DNA of 64,000 nucleotides from Aromatoleum toluolicum (GCF_012911005.2 NZ_WTVS01000021.1:23680-87679), one strand, 5' to 3'. Positions 29,338 to 38,973 are shown, numbered from the stretch's first letter. Notes: generated by a model from the letters alone, not told the origin. Program-made: numbers and translations.

Positions 29338-29517
29338 TTATTCGCCCTTGGTCTTGACGACTTTCTTGCCGCGATACACACCGCTCGGGCTGATGTGGTG
29401 ACGCAGGTGAACCTCGCCGGTGGTCGCTTCGACAGCGAGCGGCGGATTGGTTAGGAAGTCGTGAGCGCGATGCATGCCACGCTTGGAAGGGGATTTTTTG
29501 TTCTGCTGAACGGCCAT
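29338..29517 (-). CDS. rpmF: 50S ribosomal protein L32
   Basis: 59 residues, basic. The protein starts [20 protein letters not shown] and ends with [12 protein letters not shown]. The central cysteines of zinc-binding L32 variants are absent: [14 protein letters not shown] has no CxxC, so this is the zinc-independent type. It lies between yceD and plsX, the standard place for rpmF in proteobacteria, and is probably read from the promoter before yceD. Confidence 0.96.
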   Translation of the reverse strand: MAVQQNKKSPSKRGMHRAHDFLTNPPLAVEATTGEVHLRHHISPSGVYRGKKVVKTKGE

Positions 29518-29544
29518 GAAAAACTCCTAGTACAAATATCGCGC

Positions 29545-30048
29545 CTATTCCGCGCCGTCGGTCTTGCGCAACTTCTCAAGCGACGCGAAAGGCGATTCCT
29601 TTACGGCGCCACCGTCGGGGCGGGGCGCCTCACACTTTTCATGCCGAGGCGCAATAGGCACCGCCAGCACGATCTCATCCTCGACCAACGCCGTCACATC
29701 CATATCCGGCGTCGCCTCAATTGCATCAAACTCGTCTTCTTCCAGCTCGTCGTCCGCGATCGGCTGACCGGGCCTGACCAGCTCGAACAGCGCATCCACG
29801 TCCAGCGGCCAGATCATCGAGCCAAGGCAGCGCTGGCATCGCACCTGCAGCTCGCCGGAAATGGCGAGGCGCATGCGCGGCTTGCGATCAAGCCCCACCT
29901 CGCCGACCAAGCTGAACTGCACGCTGCCGGACTTGTCCAGCAACACGTCGCCGAGCCGGGGCAAATCAGCAAGCGGAATGGCCCCGCTTAGACTGCGACC
30001 TTCGGCTGCGAACTTGAACGGATCCGGAAGAACGCTTCGTTGCGGCAT
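29545..30048 (-). CDS. yceD: YceD/DUF177 family protein (large-subunit rRNA accumulation)
   Basis: 167 residues. The central VRCQRCLG motif (near residue 70) and following acidic stretch ([13 protein letters not shown]) are typical of DUF177, a family linked to 23S rRNA accumulation in bacteria and chloroplasts. It is first in the operon yceD-rpmF-plsX-fab. A near-perfect sigma-70 promoter ends about ten bases before its ATG and no Shine-Dalgarno is visible, so the mRNA may be almost leaderless. Confidence 0.88.
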   Translation of the reverse strand: MPQRSVLPDPFKFAAEGRSLSGAIPLADLPRLGDVLLDKSGSVQFSLVGEVGLDRKPRMRLAISGELQVRCQRCLGSMIWPLDVDALFELVRPGQPIADDELEEDEFDAIEATPDMDVTALVEDEIVLAVPIAPRHEKCEAPRPDGGAVKESPFASLEKLRKTDGAE

Positions 30049-30057
30049 AAGAGGCGC

Positions 30058-30086
30058 ATGATATTATTTTCAGCCTCCCCTGTCAA
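30058..30086 (-). promoter_or_regulatory. sigma-70 promoter of the yceD-rpmF-plsX-fab operon
   Basis: On the minus strand: TTGACA (30081-30086), a 17-base spacer, TATCAT (30058-30063). The start would be near 30051, only about three bases before the yceD ATG at 30048. The -35 is perfect and the -10 matches five of six. Confidence 0.75.
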
Positions 30087-30182
30087 AACACCGAAACGCC
30101 TATTTTCAAGGATTTGCGCTTCCGGCATCACCGCACAAGCCTCACCCGCATCGTGCGGCAGCCGTTCGCGCCCCTTTCGACC

Positions 30183-30758
30183 ATGAAACTCGTACTCGCC
30201 TCGACCTCCGCCTATCGGCGCATGCTCCTCGAACGCCTCCAGACCCCGTTCGAGACTGCCAGTCCGAGGGTTGACGAAACCCCCCTGCCGGGCGAAACGC
30301 CGCCCGCAACGGCAAACCGCCTCGCGATCGAGAAAGCACAGGCGGTCGCGATCGATCATGCCGACGCACTCGTGATCGGCAGCGATCAGGTCGCGCACAT
30401 CGGCGACGAAGTGTTCGGCAAGCCGGGCACCGTCGAGCGCGCCATCGCCCAGCTGCGTCGCATGAGCGGACAGGCCGTCACATTTCACACCGCGCTCGCG
30501 GTCGTCAACACGCGCAGCGGACACGTCCGCTGCGAGAGCGTGCCGACCTTCGTGCGCTTCCGCAATCTCGACGACGACGAGATCCGGCGCTACGTAGACA
30601 AGGAACGCCCCCTCGACTGCGCCGGCAGCGCCAAGTCGGAAGGCCTCGGCATCACCCTCCTGGAGTCGCTCTCCGGCGATGATCCGACAGCACTGATCGG
30701 CCTGCCGCTCATTGCGCTGTCGCGCCTCCTGCGCGCCGAAGGCATGCAGCTCCCATGA
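30183..30758 (+). CDS. Maf/YceF-type nucleoside triphosphate pyrophosphatase
   Basis: 191 residues from ATG at 30183. House-cleaning pyrophosphatase that hydrolyses modified nucleotides. The N-terminal LASTSAYRRMLLERL and DETPLPGE are family motifs. GSDQVAHIG (rather than GSDT) places it in the YceF subgroup, which prefers 7-methyl-GTP. It stands divergent from yceD with a 134-base gap, and overlaps the next gene by four bases (ATGA). Confidence 0.9.
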   Translation: MKLVLASTSAYRRMLLERLQTPFETASPRVDETPLPGETPPATANRLAIEKAQAVAIDHADALVIGSDQVAHIGDEVFGKPGTVERAIAQLRRMSGQAVTFHTALAVVNTRSGHVRCESVPTFVRFRNLDDDEIRRYVDKERPLDCAGSAKSEGLGITLLESLSGDDPTALIGLPLIALSRLLRAEGMQLP

Positions 30759-31474
30759 GCACGCCGCACGGAGCCCTGTTTCTGGTGCCGGTGAGCCTCG
30801 GCGACACAGCATGCTCGCACATACTCCCGGACGAGGTACAGGCAGTCGCACGCCGGCTCCGCCACTTTGTCGTCGAGAACGCCAAGACGGCACGGACGGA
30901 ACTCAAGCGCCTTGAACATCCGGGCCCCTTGCGCGATATCGACATCCAGGCGTTGCCGGAGAAGGACGCCCCGGCCGCACTCGACGCCCTGCTAGCCCCG
31001 GCACTTCAGGGCCACGATATCGGCCTGATGTCGGAAGCCGGATGCCCGGCGGTCGCTGACCCCGGGGCGCGATTGGTGGAACGCGCGCACGCACTGGACA
31101 TCCAGGTGCGACCGCTGGTCGGCCCGTCGTCGATTCTGCTTGCCCTGATGGCGTCCGGTCTGAACGGCCAGAGCTTTGCCTTCAACGGCTATCTGCCCGT
31201 CTCCGAATCGGAACGGGACGGACGCATACGGCAACTCGAGGACGAGTCTCGCCGCCTGCAGCGTACGCAGATCTTTATCGAAACCCCTTACCGCAACGAG
31301 CGCCTCTTCGACGCCCTGCTGGCGAATTGCCGTCCGACGACGCGACTTTGCGTCGCGCGCGAACTGACGACGGACAACGAGTGGGTCGGGAGCGCGGGCA
31401 TCGCCGACTGGCGAAGGAAGCCCAGGCCCGAGTTGGCCAGGCGGCCCACGCTATTCCTGTTTCTCGCGAGCTGA
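30755..31474 (+). CDS. SAM-dependent methyltransferase, short RsmI-like (tetrapyrrole methylase fold)
   Basis: 239 residues. It has the tetrapyrrole-methylase fold of RsmI: LFLVPVSLGD at the N-terminus, HFVVENAKTARTELKRL, GLMSEAGCPAVADPGARLV, and VGPSSILLALMASGLNGQSFAFNGYLP. It lacks the RsmI C-terminal extension. RsmI methylates C1402 of 16S rRNA; this shorter relative has no assigned substrate that I know of. It is translationally coupled to the YceF-type pyrophosphatase. Confidence 0.8.
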   Translation: MSTPHGALFLVPVSLGDTACSHILPDEVQAVARRLRHFVVENAKTARTELKRLEHPGPLRDIDIQALPEKDAPAALDALLAPALQGHDIGLMSEAGCPAVADPGARLVERAHALDIQVRPLVGPSSILLALMASGLNGQSFAFNGYLPVSESERDGRIRQLEDESRRLQRTQIFIETPYRNERLFDALLANCRPTTRLCVARELTTDNEWVGSAGIADWRRKPRPELARRPTLFLFLAS

Positions 31475-31484
31475 CCCTCCCGGG

Positions 31485-32141
31485 TCAGGCTTTCTCGCGC
31501 AACCACAGGGCAAGCTCGGCAGGCGAATCGAGAAGCCCGACGACCTCCTCGCCCTCCAGCGCCGCCCGCGGATGCGCCCCGAAGGCCACGCCAAGCCCGG
31601 CCACCCCCGCATTCCTCGCCATCTGCAGGTCGTGCGTCGTATCACCAACCATCAGCGTGCGTTCGCGGGCAACACCGAGTTCGTCCATGATTTCCTCCAG
31701 CATCGCCGGGTGCGGCTTCGAGAAACATTCGTCCGCGCACCTGGTGGCGTGAAAGAACGGCCCCAGCCCGCTGAGTTCGAGCGCGCGATTGAGGCCCAGC
31801 CGGCTCTTTCCGGTCGCGACAGCCAGCATCCGCCCCTCCGCGGAGAGTTCCTCAATCATCGAGTACGCTCCCGGGAACAGCGACAGCTCGTGATCCCGCG
31901 CCAGGTAATGGTGGCGATAGCGCTCGACCATGCGCGGATAGTCGGATTCGGGCAGATCAGGCACCGCATGGCGCAGAGCATCAGCCAGCCCCAGCCCGAT
32001 GACGTGGCGCGCGCGAGCCTCGGATGGCTCCGGAAGATTGAGATCGCGCGTCGCGGCCATGATCGCGTTCACGATCGCGGCAGCCGAATCCATGAGGGTT
32101 CCGTCCCAGTCGAAGACGATGAGATCGAAGCGCTTAGCCAT
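31485..32141 (-). CDS. HAD family hydrolase, phosphoglycolate-phosphatase-like
   Basis: 218 residues from ATG at 32141, overlapping the rluC stop by eight bases. HAD motifs: FDWDGTLMDS (nucleophile Asp near residue 11), VATGKSR (motif II), KPHPAMLEEIM (motif III Lys) and MVGDTTHDLQMARNAG (motif IV). The cap region between motifs I and II is helical (C1 type). It is usually encoded next to rluC in betaproteobacteria. Substrate uncertain: phosphoglycolate or another small phosphoester. Confidence 0.85.
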   Translation of the reverse strand: MAKRFDLIVFDWDGTLMDSAAAIVNAIMAATRDLNLPEPSEARARHVIGLGLADALRHAVPDLPESDYPRMVERYRHHYLARDHELSLFPGAYSMIEELSAEGRMLAVATGKSRLGLNRALELSGLGPFFHATRCADECFSKPHPAMLEEIMDELGVARERTLMVGDTTHDLQMARNAGVAGLGVAFGAHPRAALEGEEVVGLLDSPAELALWLREKA

Positions 32142-33093
32142 TCTTCCGAGACTCCGTTGCATCCAGATGATCGATAAAGCCCTGCAGTTCGTCGGGAAGC
32201 GGCGACTGCAGCACGATCGGCTCCCCGGTCAGCGGATGGGCAAAGGAGAGATGGGCCGCATGGAGGAACATCCGCTTCAGCCCTTCCTGCTCAAGCGCCT
32301 TGTTGAACGGAAAATCGCCGTATTTGTCGTCGCCGCACAATGGAAAGCCGAGGTGCGCGAGGTGGACGCGGATCTGATGGGTGCGACCCGTCTTGAGTTC
32401 CACCTCGAGCAGACTGAAGCGCTGCCAGCGCTTCACGAGCCGCACGACACTATGCGCCTGCTTGCCTTCGTCGCTAACCCGCACGCGCCGCTCCCCCTCG
32501 GGCGTGAGGTACTTGAACAGCGGCTCCTTCACGTGCTGCAACGGGTTGGCCCACCTGCCGGGCACCAGCGTGAGGTAGCGCTTCTCCACGCGCCCCTCGC
32601 GCATCATGTCGTGCAGCGCGGTCAGCGCCGACCGCTTCTTCGCGATGATCAGGAGACCCGAGGTCTCGCGATCGATGCGATGCGCCAGTTCGAGCATGCG
32701 CGCTTCGGGCCGCTGGCTGCGCAATTGCTCAATGACACCGAAGCTCACGCCGCTGCCACCGTGCACGGCCTTGCCCGAAGGCTTGTCGACAACCAGGAGA
32801 GCATCATCCTCGTACACGACGGGCAGAGCCTTGCCCGCAGGCACCGCCGCCGGGGTGTTCGATTCCGCGATGCGAACGGGCGGGATCCGCACCTCGTCCC
32901 CGAGCGCGAGACGGTAGGTCGGACCGACCCGTCCGCCATTGACGCGCACTTCCCCGCTGCGCAGGATCCGATAGACGTGGCTTTTCGGCACCCCTTTGCA
33001 CACGCGCATGAGGTAATTGTCGATCCGCTGACCGACGACCGAATCATCGACGCGTTCGCGCCGGACCGTCACCGCTTTGCCTTGTGCCATCAT
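32134..33093 (-). CDS. rluC: 23S rRNA pseudouridine synthase RluC
   Basis: 319 residues from ATG at 33093; ATG at 33090 is equally possible. It forms pseudouridines 955, 2504 and 2580 (E. coli numbers) of 23S rRNA. An S4 RNA-binding domain is at about residues 16-80 (RIDNYLMRVCKGVPKSHVYRILRSGEVRVNGGRV), followed by the catalytic domain with the Asp of HRIDRETSGLLIIAK and the C-terminal GRTHQIRVHLAHLGFPL. Divergent from rne, the usual arrangement. Confidence 0.94.
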   Translation of the reverse strand: MMAQGKAVTVRRERVDDSVVGQRIDNYLMRVCKGVPKSHVYRILRSGEVRVNGGRVGPTYRLALGDEVRIPPVRIAESNTPAAVPAGKALPVVYEDDALLVVDKPSGKAVHGGSGVSFGVIEQLRSQRPEARMLELAHRIDRETSGLLIIAKKRSALTALHDMMREGRVEKRYLTLVPGRWANPLQHVKEPLFKYLTPEGERRVRVSDEGKQAHSVVRLVKRWQRFSLLEVELKTGRTHQIRVHLAHLGFPLCGDDKYGDFPFNKALEQEGLKRMFLHAAHLSFAHPLTGEPIVLQSPLPDELQGFIDHLDATESRKNG

Positions 33094-33471
33094 CCTGAAA
33101 TATACTTGCCGCCGGTTAGTCCCGGTTTCGTCGACGCCCCTCTCGCACCGATGCGGAGGAAAGCGGTCAACAACGAGCCCCAGAAGAGCTCCCGGACAAC
33201 CAGAACGTGCTGTCGTTGCCGAAAAAGGCATCGATGGTAACGCAATTGACAATCTTCGATCCATTGGATTGAACAAAGACGCGTAACGCACCCGCAGGAT
33301 CAAGCGTTCCGGCCCCAGGCGGGAATGCATGAACATCGACCACCCGACCCATCACAGCCCATTACCGACCGGAAAAAAGTAGAAGAACCTACCCGCTCCT
33401 GATCACGTAACAAGCGCGATGGTGCGCGCGGTTCGTCCTGCCCGTGGGTTTCGCGCGGGGGAACGAAATCA
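33094..33471 (+). promoter_or_regulatory. rluC-rne intergenic region with rne promoter and leader
   Basis: 378 bases without a gene. A perfect -35 TTGACA is at 33246-33251, with a weak -10 (TTGAAC, 33269-33274) after 17 bases, which would give a leader of roughly 190 bases. Just before the gene CGCGCG at 33425-33430 can pair with CGCGCG at 33452-33457, and the ribosome site GGGGGAA (33457-33463) directly follows the second arm. E. coli rne has a long structured leader through which RNase E controls its own mRNA; a similar role here is inference. Confidence 0.5.
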
Positions 33472-36357
33472 ATGAAGCGCATGCTTTTCAATGCGACGCA
33501 GGCCGAGGAACTGCGCGTCGCAATCGTGGATGGTCAGAAACTGATCGACCTCGATATCGAGTCGGCCGCCAAGGAACAACGCAAGAGCAATATCTACAAG
33601 GCTGTCATCACGCGCATCGAGCCCAGTCTCGAAGCCGCGTTCGTTGACTACGGCTCCGAGCGGCATGGTTTTCTGCCGTTCAAGGAAATATCCCGCACCT
33701 ACTTCGCGCCCGGCGTCGATGCCGGCAAGGCGCGCATTCAGGACGCACTCAAGGAAGGCCAGGAACTCATCGTCCAGGTCGAGAAGGACGAGCGCGGCAA
33801 CAAGGGCGCAGCCCTGACCACCTACATCTCGCTCGCGGGACGCTATCTGGTCCTGATGCCGAACAACCCCCGCGGGGGTGGCGTTTCGCGGCGTGTCGAG
33901 GGTGACGAGCGCAGCGAACTGCGCGAAGTCATGGATCAGCTCGAAGTCCCTCCGGGCATGAGCCTGATCGCGCGTACTGCGGCGATCGGTCGCAACGCCG
34001 AAGAACTGCAGTGGGACCTCAACTACCTGCTGCAGTTGTGGCGTGCGATCGACGGTGCCGCGCAGTCGCAGTCGGGCGCGTTCCTGATCTACCAGGAAGG
34101 CAGCCTCGTGATCCGCGCGATCCGCGACTACTTCCAGCCCGACATCGGCGAGATCCTGATCGACACGGATGACGTGTACGAGCAGGCACGCCAGTTCATG
34201 GCCCACGTGATGCCGGCCAACGTGAATCGCGTGAAGCGGTACAGCGACGACGTGCCACTGTTCTCACGCTTCCAGATCGAACATCAGATCGAATCCGCCT
34301 ACTCGCGCCAGGTGAGCCTGCCCAGCGGCGGCGCGGTCGTGATCGACCATACCGAAGCCCTCGTCTCCATCGACGTGAACTCCGGGCGCTCGACCAAGGG
34401 CGCGGACATCGAGGAAACGGCGTTCCGCACCAACCTCGAAGCGGCCGAAGAGATTGCACGCCAGCTCCGTCTGCGCGACCTCGGCGGCCTGATCGTCATC
34501 GACTTCATCGACATGGAGTCGCAGAAGAATCAGCGCGAGGTCGAGAACCGCCTGCGTGACGCGCTGCGCCACGACCGCGCACGTGTCCAGACCGGTAAGA
34601 TCAGCCGCTTCGGCCTGCTCGAGCTTTCACGCCAGCGCCTGCGCCCCGCGCTCGCGGAAACGAGCTACATCCCCTGCCCGCGCTGCAACGGCACCGGCCA
34701 CATCCGCAGCACGGAGTCGTCCGCGCTGCACATCCTGCGCATCCTCGAAGAGGAAGCGATGAAGGAAAACACCGGGGCGGTGCATCTGCAGGTGCCGGTG
34801 GATGTCGCAACCTTCCTCCTCAACGAGAAGCGTTCGGACATCGCGCACATCGAGTACCGCCACAAGATCCAGCTGATCATCATCCCCAACCGCCACCTCG
34901 AGACGCCGCACCACGAGATCATCCGTCTGCGCCACGACCAGCTGAATCAGGAAGAACTGGCGCTCGCCAGCTACCAGATGGTCGGGAAACCCGCCGAAGT
35001 CGACCTGCGCCTGCCGACGAAGGACGACAAGAAGCCGGCCCGCGCCGAAGCCGTGGTGAAGGGCATCTCCCCCGCGCAGCCTGCGCCGGTGGTGGAGCCG
35101 AAGCCCGAGCGTGCTACCGCTCCGACTGCCGAGCCCGGCCTGTTCACACGCCTCTTTGCGTGGCTGCGCGGCGAGAAGGCGACCCCTGCTCCGCAACCCG
35201 AGGAAGAAGCACAGCCGAAGCGCGAAGCGCGGCCGCGCGGCGAGCGCGGGGAGAATCGCCGCAACGGCAACAACCGCAACCGCCGTGAAGGCCAGCGAGC
35301 CGAACGCGAGGAATCTTCGCAGCCTACCCGCAGCAGCGGCAGAGGCGAACAACGGCAAGAGCGCCAGGAGCGCACCGAACGGGCAGAGCGTCCGGAACGC
35401 GCAGAACGCCAGGAACGCACCGAACGCGCAGAGCGTCCCGAAGCGGCGGAGCGCAGCGAAGGCCGCCGGCAGCGCGGACCGCGCCAACCCAAGCCTGTCG
35501 AGGCCATCGAGAACCTGGCCGAACAACAAGTCGCAGAGGTCGTCGCAGTCACCGGCGTGACTGAGGCGGCCGCACCGTCGGGCGAGGAAGGCACCCCCGA
35601 GAAGCGCCGCCGCCGCAGCCGCGGTCGCCGCGACCGTCGCCCGGGCGAGGACCAGGGAATCGCAGCCGCTGAGGGAACCGGCAGCGAGGCCATCGAAGCG
35701 GCAACGGCCGGCGAACCCGAACAGACGGAACCGGCAGCGCGAGCGATCGAGGCTACGACAACCGCAACCGCCGAACCTGCGCGCGAGGTGGTCACTGTCT
35801 CCGAAACCGAGGCGCCGCTGCCTGTCGTCGCCAGCACTGCCGAAGCAGTGCCGGCCGAGATCGAGGAAGCGCCCATGCCCGTTCGTGCCGCAGCGACCGC
35901 GGCACCCGCCGAAGCGGTAGCCGAGACAGCGCCGACCATCGAGGAAATCGCGACCATCGAGGCGACGCCGGCGACACAAACCGAGGGGGCGCTAACAGAA
36001 GCCGTGGCGCCGGCCGAGGACAACATAGCAGCGCCGGAAGTCGCGGCTGCGCCAACCGAAGAAGCCGTGCAATCGGCTCCTGTGGAAGCCGAGGCAGCCC
36101 CTGCCGTCGTCGCCGAGTTGGCCGCCACGACCGAGGCACAGGAAAGCGCGCACGCGCCGTCCGCGCCGATCGATCTCGGCAATTCGCTGGCGGAAAGCGG
36201 CCTCGTGATGATTGAAACGAGCCGCGAAAAGGTCCAAGCCTTGGCCCAGTCTCATGCCGAAGAGGCATCGTCCCGCCCGCTCGGCCGGCGTCCGCGGCCT
36301 TCGCTCGTGATCGCCGACGAGCCGCTGCAGCAGGTTGAAACCCACAAACCGCACTGA
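33472..36357 (+). CDS. rne: ribonuclease E
   Basis: 961 residues. Endonuclease for mRNA decay, rRNA and tRNA processing. The catalytic half (about 1-530) has the S1 domain (35-120), 5'-sensor/RNase H regions, Mg-binding D301 (SIDVNSGR) and D344 (IVIDFIDM), and the zinc link C402-PR-C405. The second half is disordered: a basic, Arg/Asn-rich stretch at 570-690 with repeated ERAERPERAERQERT-like units, then an Ala/Glu/Pro-rich acidic stretch. It ends with a short conserved-looking piece, ASSRPLGRRPRPSLVI. It is the likely degradosome scaffold, perhaps with the DEAD helicase at 3 kb. Confidence 0.95.
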   Translation: MKRMLFNATQAEELRVAIVDGQKLIDLDIESAAKEQRKSNIYKAVITRIEPSLEAAFVDYGSERHGFLPFKEISRTYFAPGVDAGKARIQDALKEGQELIVQVEKDERGNKGAALTTYISLAGRYLVLMPNNPRGGGVSRRVEGDERSELREVMDQLEVPPGMSLIARTAAIGRNAEELQWDLNYLLQLWRAIDGAAQSQSGAFLIYQEGSLVIRAIRDYFQPDIGEILIDTDDVYEQARQFMAHVMPANVNRVKRYSDDVPLFSRFQIEHQIESAYSRQVSLPSGGAVVIDHTEALVSIDVNSGRSTKGADIEETAFRTNLEAAEEIARQLRLRDLGGLIVIDFIDMESQKNQREVENRLRDALRHDRARVQTGKISRFGLLELSRQRLRPALAETSYIPCPRCNGTGHIRSTESSALHILRILEEEAMKENTGAVHLQVPVDVATFLLNEKRSDIAHIEYRHKIQLIIIPNRHLETPHHEIIRLRHDQLNQEELALASYQMVGKPAEVDLRLPTKDDKKPARAEAVVKGISPAQPAPVVEPKPERATAPTAEPGLFTRLFAWLRGEKATPAPQPEEEAQPKREARPRGERGENRRNGNNRNRREGQRAEREESSQPTRSSGRGEQRQERQERTERAERPERAERQERTERAERPEAAERSEGRRQRGPRQPKPVEAIENLAEQQVAEVVAVTGVTEAAAPSGEEGTPEKRRRRSRGRRDRRPGEDQGIAAAEGTGSEAIEAATAGEPEQTEPAARAIEATTTATAEPAREVVTVSETEAPLPVVASTAEAVPAEIEEAPMPVRAAATAAPAEAVAETAPTIEEIATIEATPATQTEGALTEAVAPAEDNIAAPEVAAAPTEEAVQSAPVEAEAAPAVVAELAATTEAQESAHAPSAPIDLGNSLAESGLVMIETSREKVQALAQSHAEEASSRPLGRRPRPSLVIADEPLQQVETHKPH

Positions 36358-36378
36358 TCGGCAGCAAGAAGCGGAAGG

Positions 36379-36405
36379 AAGGGGCGCCCATCGGGCGCCC
36401 CTTTT
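36379..36405 (+). terminator. intrinsic terminator of rne
   Basis: GGGGCGCCC (36381-36389), loop ATC, GGGCGCCCC (36393-36401), followed by TTTT; flanking AA/TT extend the stem. It lies between convergent rne and the phosphatase gene. Confidence 0.85.
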
Positions 36406-36433
36406 CCATATCAGGCGGTCAAACGGGGACCGA

Positions 36434-36904
36434 TCAGCGCGATGACCTCAGCACGTCGACGAGCCCTCCGACCGCATCCTCACAGTAGTCGAGCACCAGA
36501 TCGAATCCGCGCTCACTGCCGTAATAGGGATCGGGCACTTCGTCAGCCTTGAAGCGGCGCGCGTAGCTCATGAAGAGCCGGACCTTGGCGCGATGCTCGT
36601 CGGGACAGTTACGTTTCATGATCTCGAGGTGCCCGATGTCCATCGCGAGCAACAGGTCGAAAGCCTCGAAGTCCGCCGGCTCGAGCTTTCGCGCCCGCAA
36701 TGTCGACAGATCGTAGCCACGCTTCTCGGCCGCCTTGCGCGTGCGTGGATCGGGCGCCTCGCCGACGTGATAGCCGTGCGTCCCGGCCGATTCGACCTCG
36801 ATTAGCCCCTCAAGCCCGGCCGCGCGGATGGCATGCCGGGCCACACCTTCGGCAGTCGGGGATCTGCAGATGTTACCGGTGCACACGAACAGGATCTTGG
36901 TCAC
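36434..36904 (-). CDS. low-molecular-weight protein-tyrosine phosphatase
   Basis: 156 residues. The P-loop C-T-G-N-I-C-R-S is at residues 8-15, with nucleophile C8 and R14. The acid Asp lies in VPDPYYG near residue 127. Length and motifs are those of the cytosolic LMW-PTP family. It starts 11 bases after uvrB on the same strand. Substrate unknown. No tyrosine kinase is near, so I do not assign it to exopolysaccharide control. Confidence 0.92.
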   Translation of the reverse strand: MTKILFVCTGNICRSPTAEGVARHAIRAAGLEGLIEVESAGTHGYHVGEAPDPRTRKAAEKRGYDLSTLRARKLEPADFEAFDLLLAMDIGHLEIMKRNCPDEHRAKVRLFMSYARRFKADEVPDPYYGSERGFDLVLDYCEDAVGGLVDVLRSSR

Positions 36905-36915
36905 GACGTCACCTC

Positions 36916-38973
36916 TCAGGCCTCTCCATGCTGGTCTGCGCCAAAGGCGCGCTGGCGCAGCCTGAATAATTCATCCCGAGTTGCCGCAGCCTTTTCGAAT
37001 TCGAGGTTACGGGCATGTTCCTGCATTTCCTTCTCGAGTTTGCGGATCGCCTTCGCGAGGGTCTTCTCGTCCATCGCGAAATATTCGGCACGCGCCTCCT
37101 GCGCCACGGTCGCGTTGCGCTCGTCGCTGCTCGAGTAGACGCCGTCAATGATGTCCTTGATGCGCTTGGTCACCGATTTCGGCACGATCCCGTGTTCGGC
37201 GTTGAACGCGAGCTGCTTCGTCCGACGTCGTTCGGTCTCGCCCATCGCGGCGCGCATCGAGCGTGTCACAACGTCCGCGTAAAGGATCGCACGGCCATGG
37301 ATATGCCGCGCGGCCCGCCCAATCGTCTGGATCAGCGAGCGCTCGGATCGCAGGAAACCTTCCTTGTCCGCGTCCAGAATCGCCACGAGCGATACCTCCG
37401 GAATATCCAGGCCTTCGCGCAGCAGGTTGATCCCCACCAACACATCGAACTCGCCCAGACGCAGATCGCGGATGATCTCGACACGCTCGACCGTGTCGAT
37501 GTCGGAATGCAGATAGCGCACGCGGATGCCGTTTTCGGCAAGATAATCGGTGAGATCTTCCGCCATCCGCTTCGTCAGCGTCGTCACCAGCACGCGCTCA
37601 CCCACGGCGATGCGGCGCTTGGCCTCGGACAGGAGATCGTCGACCTGCGTGCTCGCGGGCCTGACCTCCACCGCAGGGTCGATCAGCCCGGTGGGGCGGA
37701 CGACTTGTTCGACAACCTGCCCCTGATGCGTCGCCTCGTAATCCGCAGGCGTTGCAGACACGAAGATCGTCTGCGGCATCAGGCGCTCGAATTCGTCGAA
37801 CTTCAGCGGGCGGTTGTCGAGTGCCGACGGCAGACGGAAGCCGTATTCGACGAGGTTCTCCTTGCGCGAACGGTCGCCCTTGTACATGCCGCCCACCTGC
37901 GGAATCGCCACGTGCGACTCATCGACGAAGAGAAGCGCGTCCGACGGCAGATAGTCGATCAGCGTCGGGGGCGGCTCGCCCGGGCCGCGCCCCGACAAAT
38001 GGCGCGAGTAGTTCTCGATGCCCTTGCAGAACCCCATCTCGTTGAGCATCTCCAGATCGAAACGCGTGCGCTGCTCAATGCGCTGCGCCTCCACCAGCTT
38101 GCCGGCACGCTGAAAATTGCCGACTCGATCGCGCAGCTCATCCTTGATCGCCTCGATCGCCTGCAGCACCGTCGCGCGTGGAGTGACATAGTGGCTGGAC
38201 GGGTAAACGGTAAAGCGGACGAGCTTCTGCTTCAGGTGCCCGGTAAGGGGGTCGAACAGCGTCAGATGCTCGATCTCGTCGTCGAACATCTCGATCCGCA
38301 CCGCATACTCGGCATTCTCGGCCGGAAACACATCGATCACGTCGCCGCGCACACGGAAGGTCCCACGCCGGAAGTCGATGTCGGAGCGCGTGTACTGCAT
38401 CGCCACGAGCCTCTGCACGAGGTCGCGATGGGCAATGCGCTCGCCCTCGCGCAGATGCAGGATCATCGCATGATAATCGACGGGGTCGCCGATACCGTAG
38501 ATGCACGACACCGTCGCGACGATCACCACGTCGCGCCGCTCCATCAGGCTCTTCGTCGCCGACAGGCGCATCTGCTCGATGTGCTCGTTGATGCTCGAAT
38601 CCTTCTCGATGAAGAGATCGCGCGACGGAACATAAGCTTCCGGCTGGTAGTAGTCGTAATACGAGACAAAATACTCGACGGCATTCTCCGGAAAGAACTC
38701 CCGGAATTCGGCGTACAACTGCGCGGCGAGTGTCTTGTTCGGCGCCAGCACCAAGGCGGGTCGGCCACAACGCGCGATGACGTTCGCCATCGTGTAGGTC
38801 TTGCCCGAGCCGGTCACGCCGAGCAAGGTCTGGAACATCAGTCCGTCGGACACCCCCTCCATCAGCAGATCGATCGCGGCCGGCTGGTCGCCCGCCGGGG
38901 CAAAGGGCTGATGGAGCCTGAACGGGCTCCCTTCGAAAGTCACCACCGGAACACTGTCCGTCGAACTCGTCAT
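36916..38973 (-). CDS. uvrB: excinuclease ABC subunit B
   Basis: 685 residues from ATG at 38973; the frame stays open upstream but family similarity starts at [25 protein letters not shown]-damage-verifying helicase-like ATPase. Walker A GVTGSGKT, the beta-hairpin ([17 protein letters not shown]), helicase motifs ([28 protein letters not shown]) and a C-terminal UVR domain ([17 protein letters not shown]) that binds UvrC. It works with UvrC encoded at 7.9 kb; uvrA is outside the window. Confidence 0.96.
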   Translation of the reverse strand: MTSSTDSVPVVTFEGSPFRLHQPFAPAGDQPAAIDLLMEGVSDGLMFQTLLGVTGSGKTYTMANVIARCGRPALVLAPNKTLAAQLYAEFREFFPENAVEYFVSYYDYYQPEAYVPSRDLFIEKDSSINEHIEQMRLSATKSLMERRDVVIVATVSCIYGIGDPVDYHAMILHLREGERIAHRDLVQRLVAMQYTRSDIDFRRGTFRVRGDVIDVFPAENAEYAVRIEMFDDEIEHLTLFDPLTGHLKQKLVRFTVYPSSHYVTPRATVLQAIEAIKDELRDRVGNFQRAGKLVEAQRIEQRTRFDLEMLNEMGFCKGIENYSRHLSGRGPGEPPPTLIDYLPSDALLFVDESHVAIPQVGGMYKGDRSRKENLVEYGFRLPSALDNRPLKFDEFERLMPQTIFVSATPADYEATHQGQVVEQVVRPTGLIDPAVEVRPASTQVDDLLSEAKRRIAVGERVLVTTLTKRMAEDLTDYLAENGIRVRYLHSDIDTVERVEIIRDLRLGEFDVLVGINLLREGLDIPEVSLVAILDADKEGFLRSERSLIQTIGRAARHIHGRAILYADVVTRSMRAAMGETERRRTKQLAFNAEHGIVPKSVTKRIKDIIDGVYSSSDERNATVAQEARAEYFAMDEKTLAKAIRKLEKEMQEHARNLEFEKAAATRDELFRLRQRAFGADQHGEA

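Noticed and set aside
34971..36182. 403-codon Ala/Ser-rich minus-strand frame
   Set aside because: Opposite the low-complexity RNase E tail; the repeats on the sense strand explain it.
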